From Mucilaginibacter terrae (GTDB lineage Bacteria > Bacteroidota > Bacteroidia > Sphingobacteriales > Sphingobacteriaceae): a stretch of 64,000 nucleotides of DNA. Location of the stretch: assembly GCF_031951985.1 (NCBI RefSeq), contig NZ_JAVLVU010000001.1, positions 310,001-374,000 of the forward strand, written 5' to 3'. Both the position numbers and the translations under genes were made by a program. Numbering within the stretch: the stretch's first letter is position 1; each line of letters opens with the position of its first letter. Below are positions 26,164-35,174 of this stretch, one piece after another. The notes beneath the pieces are model-generated. The model was not told the origin of the DNA. It saw only the letters and a program-made list of their open reading frames with translations, and made no database searches.

Positions 26164-28587
26164 TCAGTTTTGGCTATTAATCGGTAAATACTTTGCATCC
26201 CGTTCAAACAATCGCTTTTTAACCGTTTTAGGAGAGTCGGGTGAGAATTTTTTATCGAGGTCTCGAAGGAGGTTTTTGATGCTTTGGTCAGATAACATCC
26301 AGTTCATCGGAACGTCCCTGTCTTCTTCGTCAAGTGGCTGGTCAATTAAAATGCCATTGTGCTCTTTAACAAATTGATTCACTTGAGCCATTGACGTGAA
26401 GCTACGCCCGATCCTGGTATTATAAATACCGCAAATTATTTCAAACAATTCATTGGCTGATCTGATGTTTTTGGCCCCGGTATTGTCATTATTGCTGAAA
26501 CGCAGATATATGACCACTGGGATCACCGACCTAAAGAATGGTGATCTTTTCTTTAGCAGTTCCAACAGTTCCGCTGTGGAGCCCGCGCCGGTATTTTCTA
26601 CATATCCTCCATCTATGTAATGGAATCGGCCACGAATAGTATCCTTTGCGATCGTATCAATTTTCGCAGCTGGAGAGAATAATGGGAAACGGGTACTAAA
26701 GTTCACACCGGTACTGTAGCTGATTCTCCTGACCTTACCCGCCAACAAGTCGCGCTTGCTCCGATACGCAAGACTGTCCGGTTGAACATTACTGATCCAG
26801 CATTGGTATCCTGACTCGACCTCCGCAGTGTTGATTATTAATACAGGTTGATCGAGTTCGGTTTTCGTACTGATGAAATCTTGTGCGAAACGATTGGCCT
26901 CACCCTCTGCCCGCACACACTCGTAAGCCTGCTGCCAGCTGTCTTCGAGGGCGGCCGCCCGGTCGAATAACGGGATGTGAACAGGGAAGAAGAGATTTAA
27001 AAATTCGCCGAACAACATCTTACCTATAATCGGTGAAAGCGAATCATATTTATAAAAACTGATAGCTTTAATCATATCTGATCCGGCTGATGGATCTTTA
27101 ATCCCGGCACCGAAAGCCTTTGCATTGTAGTAGGATAGTCCCAATGCCCCGCCCGAGACACCAGACAACGAAAAAATTGACCGCTTAAAATTATAACCCT
27201 TTTGTTGCATTTCTTTTTGCAAACGGGTAAGGTATAGACTGGTGAAGGCTCCCGTACGGAATGCGCCGCCTTCGGCACAGATAAATACTACGGGGTACTT
27301 TTCAATGCCATGGTGTGCCTTATCCATTTCCGATTTGTACTGACGAAACCAGGTGTTGAATTGGGATACAGCGGTTGGCCTTAAGGGATTCGGCATATCG
27401 GCCATCTTGACTGGGTGGTCCTGGTTATAATATGAACAGGCCGCAAGCAGTATTACCAAGGCAAACCTGATAGATACTATCCTATTTGATTTCCAGCCAT
27501 AATCCAGGTACAGCAGACCTGAGTATATTCCTGAATAACTTGCAAAGGCAAAGGCCAGCAACGCAGGGGCGCCGATTACACTGAATATGTTACTGCTTGC
27601 GGGTACGAGAGAAAAGAACAGTAAAATGGTCAGTGCGGTGAAAACAGTTATCCGTAATTGAAAATGAAGCTTTTTAAAGAAGCGGTTAGGGATTTTATAA
27701 CGCCATTTAAAACGGTCGCCACGCCTTGTATAGATATTTCCGCTGTTGATGAGCTCAAAATTCTCATCAACGATCCTTAGGCTTGACATTACATCAGGGT
27801 TTTTTGGAAATTTGTTCTGATTATCTAAATCTGCCGAGGTGATATACCTGGTAAACGTTGCCAATGCTCTTTTGTAGATACCCTTAAAATTGGTAGGTTT
27901 TGGGAAGTCGAATACATATTCATTGTATATACCATACAGGCGGTTTATCCATTGATACTCTTGAACAGGAAGTGAGCGGGCTCCTAAAATGGTCGCTGCA
28001 GGTGCATTGCCGGTACGTTTGAAACGACGGAAATATAATTCGCTCAATAGGCGCAGGACGGACAGAACGAAAAGGCCAAAGGTTAAAAAATTCAGGATCT
28101 TAGTGCCCTTGCTCATATAGTCAGCATTGTTGAAAATAGATATTAACGAAATTAGTATGAATAGTCCTGGAGCAAACAGGCAGAATGCTGCCAAGAAGCG
28201 TTGAGCAAGCTTTCGGGAATAAACCCTGGAATCGCGAAGACTTTTACCGGAGTTGTCAGCAATAGATGTCGCATAACGAACACTGAACTCTGCCGACATA
28301 CTCCAAATCGTCATCGCGATTATGAAGAACAACAACTGCCAGTAGTCGCCACTGTCCATCTTTTCAACTACCAGCAATATCGTATCACGGCCTTGGGGGA
28401 GCGCCAAAAAAATGAACCCGCTAAGAATAGCCGGGATCAGAACAAAGCCTGCATTCCTGGTTACCCGGAGAAAGTCAGCGACAACATCTCTAAAAATAAA
28501 TTCGTCGCCGATACCCTTTTTCTCCTTTTTAATCTCGCCGAGGGATTCGACAACAGGGCCTAGTAGCAGTGTAAGAAGCTTTTTCAT
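26164..28587 (-). CDS. Multi-span membrane protein with patatin-like phospholipase domain
   Basis: An 807-residue membrane lipase candidate. Hydrophobic spans occur at about residues 46-64, 83-100, 131-152, 163-184, 310-357 and 372-386. The patatin domain follows: oxyanion-hole region AEGGAFRTGAF (about 438), nucleophile motif SGVSGGALG (Ser at 478) and the catalytic Asp in YIDGGYVENTG (659). It should cleave membrane phospholipids. As first gene of a tight operon with an ATPase and HNH nuclease, it is a natural effector for abortive infection, comparable in principle to patatin effectors of CBASS. The combination with a Septu-like pair is unusual. It could instead be an independent lipid-turnover gene that happens to be adjacent. 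Confidence 0.88.
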   Translation of the reverse strand: MKKLLTLLLGPVVESLGEIKKEKKGIGDEFIFRDVVADFLRVTRNAGFVLIPAILSGFIFLALPQGRDTILLVVEKMDSGDYWQLLFFIIAMTIWSMSAEFSVRYATSIADNSGKSLRDSRVYSRKLAQRFLAAFCLFAPGLFILISLISIFNNADYMSKGTKILNFLTFGLFVLSVLRLLSELYFRRFKRTGNAPAATILGARSLPVQEYQWINRLYGIYNEYVFDFPKPTNFKGIYKRALATFTRYITSADLDNQNKFPKNPDVMSSLRIVDENFELINSGNIYTRRGDRFKWRYKIPNRFFKKLHFQLRITVFTALTILLFFSLVPASSNIFSVIGAPALLAFAFASYSGIYSGLLYLDYGWKSNRIVSIRFALVILLAACSYYNQDHPVKMADMPNPLRPTAVSQFNTWFRQYKSEMDKAHHGIEKYPVVFICAEGGAFRTGAFTSLYLTRLQKEMQQKGYNFKRSIFSLSGVSGGALGLSYYNAKAFGAGIKDPSAGSDMIKAISFYKYDSLSPIIGKMLFGEFLNLFFPVHIPLFDRAAALEDSWQQAYECVRAEGEANRFAQDFISTKTELDQPVLIINTAEVESGYQCWISNVQPDSLAYRSKRDLLAGKVRRISYSTGVNFSTRFPLFSPAAKIDTIAKDTIRGRFHYIDGGYVENTGAGSTAELLELLKKRSPFFRSVIPVVIYLRFSNNDNTGAKNIRSANELFEIICGIYNTRIGRSFTSMAQVNQFVKEHNGILIDQPLDEEDRDVPMNWMLSDQSIKNLLRDLDKKFSPDSPKTVKKRLFERDAKYLPINSQN

Positions 28588-28606
28588 TGTGTAAGGATTG
28601 GTTCCC

Positions 28607-28637
28607 TAAATGTAGTTAACAAAAGGGTTTGTATCAA
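28607..28637 (-). promoter_or_regulatory. Bacteroidota-type promoter of the patatin-ATPase-HNH operon
   Basis: On the minus strand: TTG (28637-28635), 20 bases, then TACATTTA (28614-28607), matching TTG-N20-TAnnTTTG in all but the last base. The patatin ATG is 20 bases further on. The spacing fits the known Bacteroidota consensus. Confidence 0.6.
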
Positions 28638-29640
28638 CTTTAACATTATTTTCTTCAACACGAACTAATTCCAGTTACAAACTCGAGAAATGATCGTTTT
28701 TCATGCAAATCTCGTTCTCAAAATCAATTTAAAATAGATTATACAAGCTATGGGAAACATACTGATTGGAAGTTATGGTGTCATGCGGGAAGGACATAAT
28801 ACAGCACGATGTGTAGATTTTTTCGGTGGTTCCGGGGTGGGCGTTGGATTAGCAACTGTCACCTAGATACAAGTTTCGGCAAGTATGGCGTATTGGCTCA
28901 TCCTTTAAATGTCTGTAAATGATGAAATTCTGAGTGAATCCGATAAGAAAAATATACTGGCTTTGAAGATTCGGGAGGAAATGATTCGATTCTATCATCG
29001 TGTGGGAACCTGAATACCTAATATTTCAGACGGTGGAGAGGCTTCCGGTTATAAAAATATTTCTTGGACCGGACGCCTCAAAAATACAACCGGTTTGATG
29101 CTGAGCCGGACAGTTTGTCGTCAACTATACTTCCCTGCTATTATGATTGGTTGCATGGTGATAACGATACTGCCGCCAGATGGGAGAGGAGCAACCCTGT
29201 CGCCTTTAAAAAATAGCGACGCGGCAGCCGTCAAACTAAATATGCTAACACCAAAAGCCGTTCTACTTCCCGGCAAACTGCCTTAGCCCGGTAAACCGGA
29301 TGTCTTAACAGTATCACAGAACTTTCTACATTCGCCATAAACAATAGTATCTTATTAATAATGGTATTAAACCTTCTCCTTACACAATCTCTGGTCGGGC
29401 GTGAAGGGGCCTATCGCAGGTGGTAAAGGTTCGGCGAAATGAAGCCATTTCGTTTTCGTACTTATCGGATGGAACGGGAGCATTATAATGGAATATGATC
29501 AAATATTCATTATCAGTGCTTTTTGTTGCCGGACTAAGCCGATTTAGCGTTATTGATTTTGCCAAATATTTAATTGCAAAGCACGCCAGTTCATGCGTAA
29601 TCCTGTAGAAACAATGGCTGTACATGATTACAAAATCACA
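28638..29640. other. Gene-poor 1 kb between two defence operons
   Basis: No convincing gene. A 38-codon frame at 28750 (MGNILIGSYGVMREGH) and frames at 29095 and 29380-29625 have no recognisable features and are left out. A hairpin with arms GAGGC..CCGGT / ACCGG..GCCTC (29038-29079) is the only notable structure. The DNA looks like decayed remnants between cassettes. Confidence 0.4.
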
Positions 29641-30711
29641 TTAACCTCTTTTCACGATCTCATTAAAGATTATCTTACTGTTGTTCCAGAAAAGTGACCG
29701 TAGTTCCTTACTGTAACTATCACCTATGTTCACTCTTTGCCGCGTCGGTGTTTCGCCGCGGACTTCCTCATAATCAACTATGGTAACCTCAAAAACCTTT
29801 GGTCTTCCCTTGAACTCGGCTTTTACCTGTATAAAAAAGGGTTCTGTCGCATGCTCATATTCATAGGTCATCGCGTTGAAGCGATATCCACTCTTAACTG
29901 ACTGTTTTACAAACGGGTTCTCCCGTAAGTTTTGTCCCTGTAATATAGCTTGGGTAATTCCAACGAGATCCTCAGCGTTTGCAACTTGTTCAGTTTCCTC
30001 AGGGTTTTCCAATGTTCCCGATGCCGAAGAACCTTCTTTCAGGGTTAGATGTCTTACTGTTTTAAAATTCCATTCCGCAGACATTCCGGAAGTGGCTAAT
30101 TTGTCAAAGTAAAGAATGGATGCTTCTGTATTTAATAGTGCTTGTTCAATATCCTGAATGACCGTATTGGTATCAAGAACCCCGTTGAGCAGGTCTTTTA
30201 ATTCCTTAGAATCTGTCGACCGGTTCCCATCTACCTCAACCTGCCAGGTTCCTGGCGATTTCTCTTCAATGTAAAAGTCAAAATGCGTTACTTCATCCTG
30301 AAGAAATTCAATTCTTCCGGCCCTTTTTTTATTGTATTCTATGGAACCCTTATAAATATTTGTGCCTTTAATCCTGACTAATTGATTCAATACTTGCCCC
30401 ATTTTCTGTTTGCCATCGTCAAACAAGGATTGGTAATCATTTTTTAAGTTGAAATCTTTGTTTTTGGATTTCAATACAAAACCTGATAGAGCATGACTTG
30501 AGTTGTTATTATAGGCTTCTTTTCTTATCGACTCTAGGTCGTCATTATCAAGAAATAAATTGGATATTTCTTTAGCCAGCGTTGCGGTGTCCACATGAGT
30601 GATAAATATTCCTTTATTTTGAGCAAAGACATTTAAAAACCCCCGGTTAGTGATGGAAGTCAGCACTTCAACCAGTTCATACTTTGTCGGATAAATATTA
30701 ATTTTTGCCAT
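29641..30711 (-). CDS. Unknown protein, third gene of a putative defence operon
   Basis: A 356-residue soluble protein, not recognised with certainty. The N-terminal ~80 residues (TSITNRGFLNVFAQNKGIFI, then FLDNDDLESIRKEAY and ALSGFVLKS) look like a small helical domain. The C-terminal half has beta-rich stretches (PFFIQVKAEFKGRPKVFEVT) ending near LFWNNSKIIFNEIVKRG. No catalytic motif stands out. It starts one base after the previous stop, so it is translated with the PD-(D/E)xK-like protein. By layout it could be the partner subunit (GAPS4b-like) of that nuclease candidate, but this link is from memory and tentative. Confidence 0.65.
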   Translation of the reverse strand: MAKINIYPTKYELVEVLTSITNRGFLNVFAQNKGIFITHVDTATLAKEISNLFLDNDDLESIRKEAYNNNSSHALSGFVLKSKNKDFNLKNDYQSLFDDGKQKMGQVLNQLVRIKGTNIYKGSIEYNKKRAGRIEFLQDEVTHFDFYIEEKSPGTWQVEVDGNRSTDSKELKDLLNGVLDTNTVIQDIEQALLNTEASILYFDKLATSGMSAEWNFKTVRHLTLKEGSSASGTLENPEETEQVANAEDLVGITQAILQGQNLRENPFVKQSVKSGYRFNAMTYEYEHATEPFFIQVKAEFKGRPKVFEVTIVDYEEVRGETPTRQRVNIGDSYSKELRSLFWNNSKIIFNEIVKRG

Positions 30712-30712
30712 G

Positions 30713-31612
30713 TTACGAACGCATGAATTTTGGTAAATCGCCTAGTATTTCCATTTCCCTTAATTCCAAATGATCTTTAAATAACTTGATGACGTCTGGT
30801 CTTACTTTTCTAAACTCCTCATCATCTCGCAGATAAGTGTAAATAATGAGTGGTTTGTCATCGTCTAAGTAACTGAATGTCACCAACGCATGCTTCAGGC
30901 GCTGAAAGCTCTCAATATTCAGGCTGCCGAAATAAAAAACTACCTTGTTTTCCGTACCATTTTTATCGGCAAAATCCCCGAGTATAAATTTGGAGAGCAT
31001 ATAATTCAAATTTAAGGTCCTCGACCTTTTCGCAGGATGCAGATCTACCGAAGGATAATAGAATTGAAATTTGCCTCCTGATTCTGTATCCAGTTCCTTG
31101 ATGCTCATATGTAATGATGCCAGTCTTAAAATTGCATCGTTTTCCAATACATAAATTTTGTTGGAACTTTGGTTTTTCCGGCTGACTTTGACTCCTGCCA
31201 GGTAAGTTTCAAAAGTTGACCTGAAGTTGTGGTATTCCTTGAAATTATGAAACCATATCACAATTAAACCAGTCCGTAATGGTATGTCTTTCAATACCGG
31301 AAATTTTTCCTGTAGCTCTTCAGAATTTTTAAGGTTCGTCAGCTTCCTATCCAGGATCGTGATCCAGGTTTGTAATGATGATGATGTAAAGCTGTCGGTT
31401 TTGTATCGCTTTGCTTCGACAATAACAGCTTCCGTAAAAGGTTTTCTGAGGGAGTCAACATAGGTGAATAAACTATCTACACCACTTTTTCCCTTCTCTT
31501 CATTCGGCAAATCTATATTGGAATCGCCCAATTTTTGCCAGTTAAATTGCGTCAACAATGCCGTTGCCTGGTCATTCCAGTAATCACCATTGACACCTTG
31601 ATCTTCAGCCAT
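30713..31612 (-). CDS. Putative PD-(D/E)xK nuclease-like protein (GAPS4a-like?)
   Basis: A 299-residue protein. The first ~110 residues carry a pattern that fits a PD-(D/E)xK fold: GVDSLFTYVDS followed by a strand with EAVIVEAKRY (the E-x-K half), flanked by helices (WNDQATALLTQFNW). The rest contains beta strands such as GLIVIWFHNF and NKVVFYFGSLNIES. This resembles the nuclease subunit of the two-gene GAPS4 anti-phage system; that is recollection, not a search. It overlaps the upstream gene by 8 bases and is one base from the downstream gene, so the three form an operon. Role: probably nucleic-acid cleavage. Confidence 0.65.
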   Translation of the reverse strand: MAEDQGVNGDYWNDQATALLTQFNWQKLGDSNIDLPNEEKGKSGVDSLFTYVDSLRKPFTEAVIVEAKRYKTDSFTSSSLQTWITILDRKLTNLKNSEELQEKFPVLKDIPLRTGLIVIWFHNFKEYHNFRSTFETYLAGVKVSRKNQSSNKIYVLENDAILRLASLHMSIKELDTESGGKFQFYYPSVDLHPAKRSRTLNLNYMLSKFILGDFADKNGTENKVVFYFGSLNIESFQRLKHALVTFSYLDDDKPLIIYTYLRDDEEFRKVRPDVIKLFKDHLELREMEILGDLPKFMRS

Positions 31613-32306
31613 TTTTTGTAAAAATTATTTGTTTTATAAAATCCAGGATTAAGTCGTAGTTCTCCTCCTCAGAGAGGAACTTCAGCACCCCGTTCGGAAA
31701 GATTTGAAGAGTAAAGCTCTCCCTTTCGTTGATTTTAATTAAGAAAGATAGTTTGACTATATCTGATTTGTATGATTCTATCAGTTCTGAAGCAATGGAA
31801 TAATTCAATACCGTTCCTGCAAATCTACCCACAAGCTCATTTTTATAATTAAAATGATTTATGGTAATATGGTCAATTTTGGCGTTGATCTGCTTTTGAG
31901 CCAAGATTTTATAAAAAGCTGATATGCTGAGATCCACTGGCGCTAACTCGTAATCTTCGGAAATAATTGTGCGGAACAAATATTTGACATAATTTAATTG
32001 AGTAATTCCACCTAACACGCATAAGATTCCAAGCTCAAAGTCAATTGAAAATATAAAGTCACTGTAAACATTGATTTGTCTTCTCGAAAATTGATTCTGA
32101 TTAATGTCAAAGTCGTTGATGAATGATGCTGTTCTCTTGATCGCTTTAACCGTTAATGCATCAGTCGATGTTTCTATAAAAGAAAGTCCGTAACCTATTT
32201 GTTCATTAAAGCCAAAATCGGAAATAATATCAATAAAATGGTTTTTAAAAGAGTCCGGTGCAGGAAAGCTAATAGAATGGAAAACCAAACTTTTGACCCT
32301 TTTCAT
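31605..32306 (-). CDS. Unknown protein, first gene of a putative defence operon
   Basis: A 233-residue protein of unknown family. It begins MKRVKSLVFHSISFPAPDSF and ends LIL-DFIKQIIFTKNG, with alternating beta strands and helices (FIFSIDFELGILCVLGGITQ; SFTLQIFPNGVLKFLSEEEN) and no signal peptide or metal motif. It may be a sensor or regulatory subunit for the two proteins encoded after it; its stop overlaps the next start by 8 bases, implying coupled translation. AT-rich codon use contrasts with the PRTRC genes nearby, in line with recent gain. Confidence 0.6.
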   Translation of the reverse strand: MKRVKSLVFHSISFPAPDSFKNHFIDIISDFGFNEQIGYGLSFIETSTDALTVKAIKRTASFINDFDINQNQFSRRQINVYSDFIFSIDFELGILCVLGGITQLNYVKYLFRTIISEDYELAPVDLSISAFYKILAQKQINAKIDHITINHFNYKNELVGRFAGTVLNYSIASELIESYKSDIVKLSFLIKINERESFTLQIFPNGVLKFLSEEENYDLILDFIKQIIFTKNG

Positions 32307-32559
32307 ATAATTGTGTATGTTACAGTTCAGGAATATTTCGGTATCGCAATTATATTAAATATCAATTTAATATTTGATAAATATTGAAACTTTTTTTCTT
32401 AAAGCTAATGCCTGCTTTATTAGGAACCTATGGAAACGCCAACACGGTATTCAATTGCCAAATCCGTTCACCTCGATAAATCCATTGATCAATAAGTAGC
32501 TTTATTAAGGGCGGGTAATCTTACGCCATATCGGTTGTGAAGTGAGGAGGAGGTAGCCT

Positions 32560-32931
32560 TCATGAACTAACGCGTTGGATGCACTTGAGGAAGGCTACAT
32601 CGCCGAACGGTTTGGGCAGGTATTCAAAAGGATCGTCTTGGAAGGTCTCTTTAACCTTCCATGGCAGCGCGGTCGTAAAAACAATCCGGGTGAGGGTTTT
32701 CACCGCTTGTGCAAAGTCCAGTCCATGCATGCCGTTCATATACATGCCCACGAACACAAGGTCTGGTGCCCCCGCTCCCTGGAACAGGGGAAGCGCCTCG
32801 AGCGGAGTTGTTGATGATCCTACCAAACGTAATCCTTCCGTGTCATCGACCATTTCCGCTATCTGTCCGATCACATAGTTTTCACTATCCAATATATAAC
32901 AGGTCAGTTCGCCTCTGAAAATAGCTGCCAT
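32560..32931 (-). CDS. Degenerate receiver-domain protein lacking the phospho-Asp
   Basis: A 123-residue LytR-type receiver-like protein. The first acidic position is kept (CYILDSENYVIGQI), as are the Thr (IVFTTALP) and the Lys (YLPKPFGD). Where the phosphorylated Asp should be, the sequence reads DLVFVGMYMNGMHGLDF, with Gly in place of Asp. It probably cannot be phosphorylated in the normal way and may work as a constitutive or protein-binding pseudo-receiver. It stands alone, with no output domain and no kinase gene next to it, between the putative defence operon and the DUF932/PRTRC block. Confidence 0.8.
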   Translation of the reverse strand: MAAIFRGELTCYILDSENYVIGQIAEMVDDTEGLRLVGSSTTPLEALPLFQGAGAPDLVFVGMYMNGMHGLDFAQAVKTLTRIVFTTALPWKVKETFQDDPFEYLPKPFGDVAFLKCIQRVSS

Positions 32932-33377
32932 TTCTCCCTGGTTTCGTGTTTCTGCAAAATAAGCAGAATATCCTTAATTCCCGCCTTTCATCGGTCTACA
33001 CGCTGTTCGCGCTTTTATAGGGTGCCATGCTTTGTCCATTAATTTTTTTGCGAGCAGGTCTGCTGGAATCAATTCATCCGTTGGGTGATCATGTTTTCGC
33101 ATCCTTTTTTTTAAAACAACGGGTTAAAAGGCAGCTAAGTTCCTGCCGGCAGGTCGGCGTTGGGTTTGCAAGTAAAAATCCGGCATAATTCGGCCGCTCG
33201 TTCCTCACGTCCTCAGCCTCCGGCACTTATTCCGTTTTTTCCTTGCCCATTCCGTCCGGCAGTTCCCATTGCTTTCTTTTCACCCTTATGTCTTTTAAAA
33301 AATAACGAGGCAAAAACAAATGGGAAAGGGAAAGCGGACAATTCACAAATAGTTTAAAATCATTAATCGCTATTAAA
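32932..33377. other. Leader region of the DUF932/PRTRC cluster
   Basis: About 450 bases with no gene. Base composition changes to G+C-rich from ~33130. The stretch 33330-33377 leads into the DUF932 start (GGACACAATTTAAATC) and should carry the promoter of that cluster. No box could be fixed. Confidence 0.4.
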
Positions 33378-33775
33378 ATGGGACACAATTTAAATCAGAA
33401 CGAAGCCACAGGCGCGTACAGCTTTTTCAGTGTTAAAGAACGTGCATGGCACGGCTTGGGCACCATCGTTGACCAGTACCCCACCAGCGCAGAGGCTATC
33501 CGCTTTGCGGGGCTGGACTACGAGGTCATCAAATCCCCGCTGTTTACACACGAACGTGATCAGACCATCGGCGACAGCGGCGAAATGGTGGAGGGCGGTC
33601 TTATTCCCGTTCCTCATCACTATGCGACCGTACGGACCGACAACAACGCGGTTTTGGGCGTGGTGGGTAAGGATTACGAAATTGTACAGAACGCGGACGC
33701 CTTTGCCTTTTTTGACGAGATAGTCGGCGGCGGGGACGGCATCCTGTACGAAACCGCAGTCGCTTTGGGCAAGGG
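33378..33775 (+). pseudogene. DUF932 protein, N-terminal part (interrupted by transposon)
   Basis: First ~132 residues of a DUF932 (TIGR03299, phage/plasmid-like) protein, starting MGHNLNQNEATGAYSFFSVK. The frame runs into the mobile element after GILYETAVALGKG and stops four codons later. Together with 39311-39976 it forms one gene of ~355 residues. Joining the two sides at the AAGGG repeat gives GKGERIFITAKLPG in frame. DUF932 proteins accompany PRTRC genes on plasmids and integrative elements; the function is unknown. Confidence 0.9.
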
Positions 33776-33803
33776 TTATGGAAAGTAATAGATTATGTAA
33801 AGT
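33774..33803 (+). repeat. Left terminal inverted repeat of the RIT element
   Basis: Thirty bases beginning GGTTATGGAAAGTAATAG. They match the reverse complement of 39256-39285 at 28 of 30 positions. It contains two direct copies of TTATGNAAAG (33776-33785, 33793-33802) spaced 17 bases apart, probably recombinase-binding sites. Confidence 0.85.
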
Positions 33804-33813
33804 CATACTATAA

Positions 33814-33843
33814 AAGCCGCTGACTTCTAAAATTCAGCGGTTT
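33814..33843. terminator. Hairpin just inside the left end of the RIT element
   Basis: CCGCTGA (33817-33823) and TCAGCGG (33834-33840) form a 7-bp stem with flanking A and T residues. It may stop host transcription from entering the recombinase genes. Confidence 0.4.
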
Positions 33844-33908
33844 AACTTCATTTCTACTTTACATTATTTTGTTGGCGGCAATAATGCCTAACGATAAATA
33901 ATGTGATT

Positions 33909-35174
33909 ATGAAAGAAAACCAAACCATCGACGAACTTTTAAATGAGTTTGAAAAACATCTCCGTACCCTACAACGGGGCAGGTATACTCTCCGAGGATA
34001 TTGGCAGATATGGAAGCCCCTAAAGCGGTTTATGGCAGCGGAAGGGATAATGTATTACGATAACTCCGTTGGCGACCAGTTTATTAAGTCAAAGCTGGAC
34101 GAGTATGATTATGCTTCCCTAGACCGCATGCAACGGCATTTGGTTAACAAGGTGGATGCACTTTATGTGTTCCAGTCTACTGGACAAGTGTTTTTCGGGA
34201 CTGCGCCATTAAGACGAACCCCACCAAAACTGTTGACAGGTGAAATAGGTGTTGCCATGCAGAATTTTATCAGCTACAAAGCGGCAACTTTTGCATTGTC
34301 AAAATCTACCCAAAACCATCATCTGAACGCACTGCATGGCTTTCTTACTTTTTTGAGTAGCAAAGAAGTAAAAAGCATAGTCGATATAAATGAGGTATAT
34401 CTGGTATCGTTCATGAAAAGCCTTGACCCGACAACTCTTGCCACGAACCATTCCAAATTGGGCGTTCTCAAAAGTTTCTTAACCTATCTCTACACGGAAA
34501 AAATCCACAATAAAGATTATTCTGATGTGATACAGCGGACGAATTACAAATCACAGCCAAAGCTGCCCTCGTTTTTTTCTGCCGAAGATATTGCCTGCAT
34601 CATTAAAAAGATAGACCGAGGCAACCCATCGGGAAAAAGGGATTATGCCTTGGTATTGCTGGCGGCAAAACTTGGTTTGCGGGTATCTGACATTGCACGG
34701 CTAAAGTTCGAGAACATCAATTGGGATAAGGGCGTCATTGAGATCGTGCAGTTCAAGACCCAAAAAGAAATCGTTCTCCCACTCTTGCCCGAAGTAGGAA
34801 ATGCAATTATTGATTACCTAAAATATGCCCGTCCAGTATCCAATGAACCATATTGCTTTGTTCAGCACATCTACCCATTCAAGCCGATAACGCCTGAGGA
34901 TGTTACTGGTAAAATAGGCATCTATATACGCCGTTCGGGTATCGTTCTTAAAAACAGGCATAAGGGAGCGCACGCCCTGCGGCACAGCTTTGCCACCCAA
35001 TTGCTTGAAAATAAAACACCGCTCCCCGTAATATCAGAAGCATTAGGGCATACTCATACCGCTTCGACCATGCTTTACCTGCGCGTAGATAAACAACAGC
35101 TTAAACAGTGCGCCCTTGACGTGCCAATGGTTGCGCCTGCCTTTTATCAGCAGAAAGGAGTGTTTGTATCATGA
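33909..35174 (+). CDS. Tyrosine recombinase, first of trio
   Basis: Site-specific DNA recombinase with an N-terminal SAM-like DNA-binding domain and a C-terminal catalytic domain. Catalytic residues are visible: Arg in GLRVSDIARL, Lys region after FKTQKEIVLPL, HALRHSFATQLL (His-x-x-Arg), His in ALGHTHTAS and the Tyr nucleophile in MLYLRVD. GTG at 33903 is a possible earlier start. Its TGA overlaps the ATG of the second recombinase (35171), so the three are translated together. In RIT elements all three recombinases are thought to act jointly in insertion and excision. Confidence 0.93.
   Translation: MKENQTIDELLNEFEKHLRTLQRGRYTLRGYWQIWKPLKRFMAAEGIMYYDNSVGDQFIKSKLDEYDYASLDRMQRHLVNKVDALYVFQSTGQVFFGTAPLRRTPPKLLTGEIGVAMQNFISYKAATFALSKSTQNHHLNALHGFLTFLSSKEVKSIVDINEVYLVSFMKSLDPTTLATNHSKLGVLKSFLTYLYTEKIHNKDYSDVIQRTNYKSQPKLPSFFSAEDIACIIKKIDRGNPSGKRDYALVLLAAKLGLRVSDIARLKFENINWDKGVIEIVQFKTQKEIVLPLLPEVGNAIIDYLKYARPVSNEPYCFVQHIYPFKPITPEDVTGKIGIYIRRSGIVLKNRHKGAHALRHSFATQLLENKTPLPVISEALGHTHTASTMLYLRVDKQQLKQCALDVPMVAPAFYQQKGVFVS

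Noticed and set aside
29095..29625. Short frames between the patatin and the three-gene operon
   Set aside because: No recognisable features on either strand; implausible composition.
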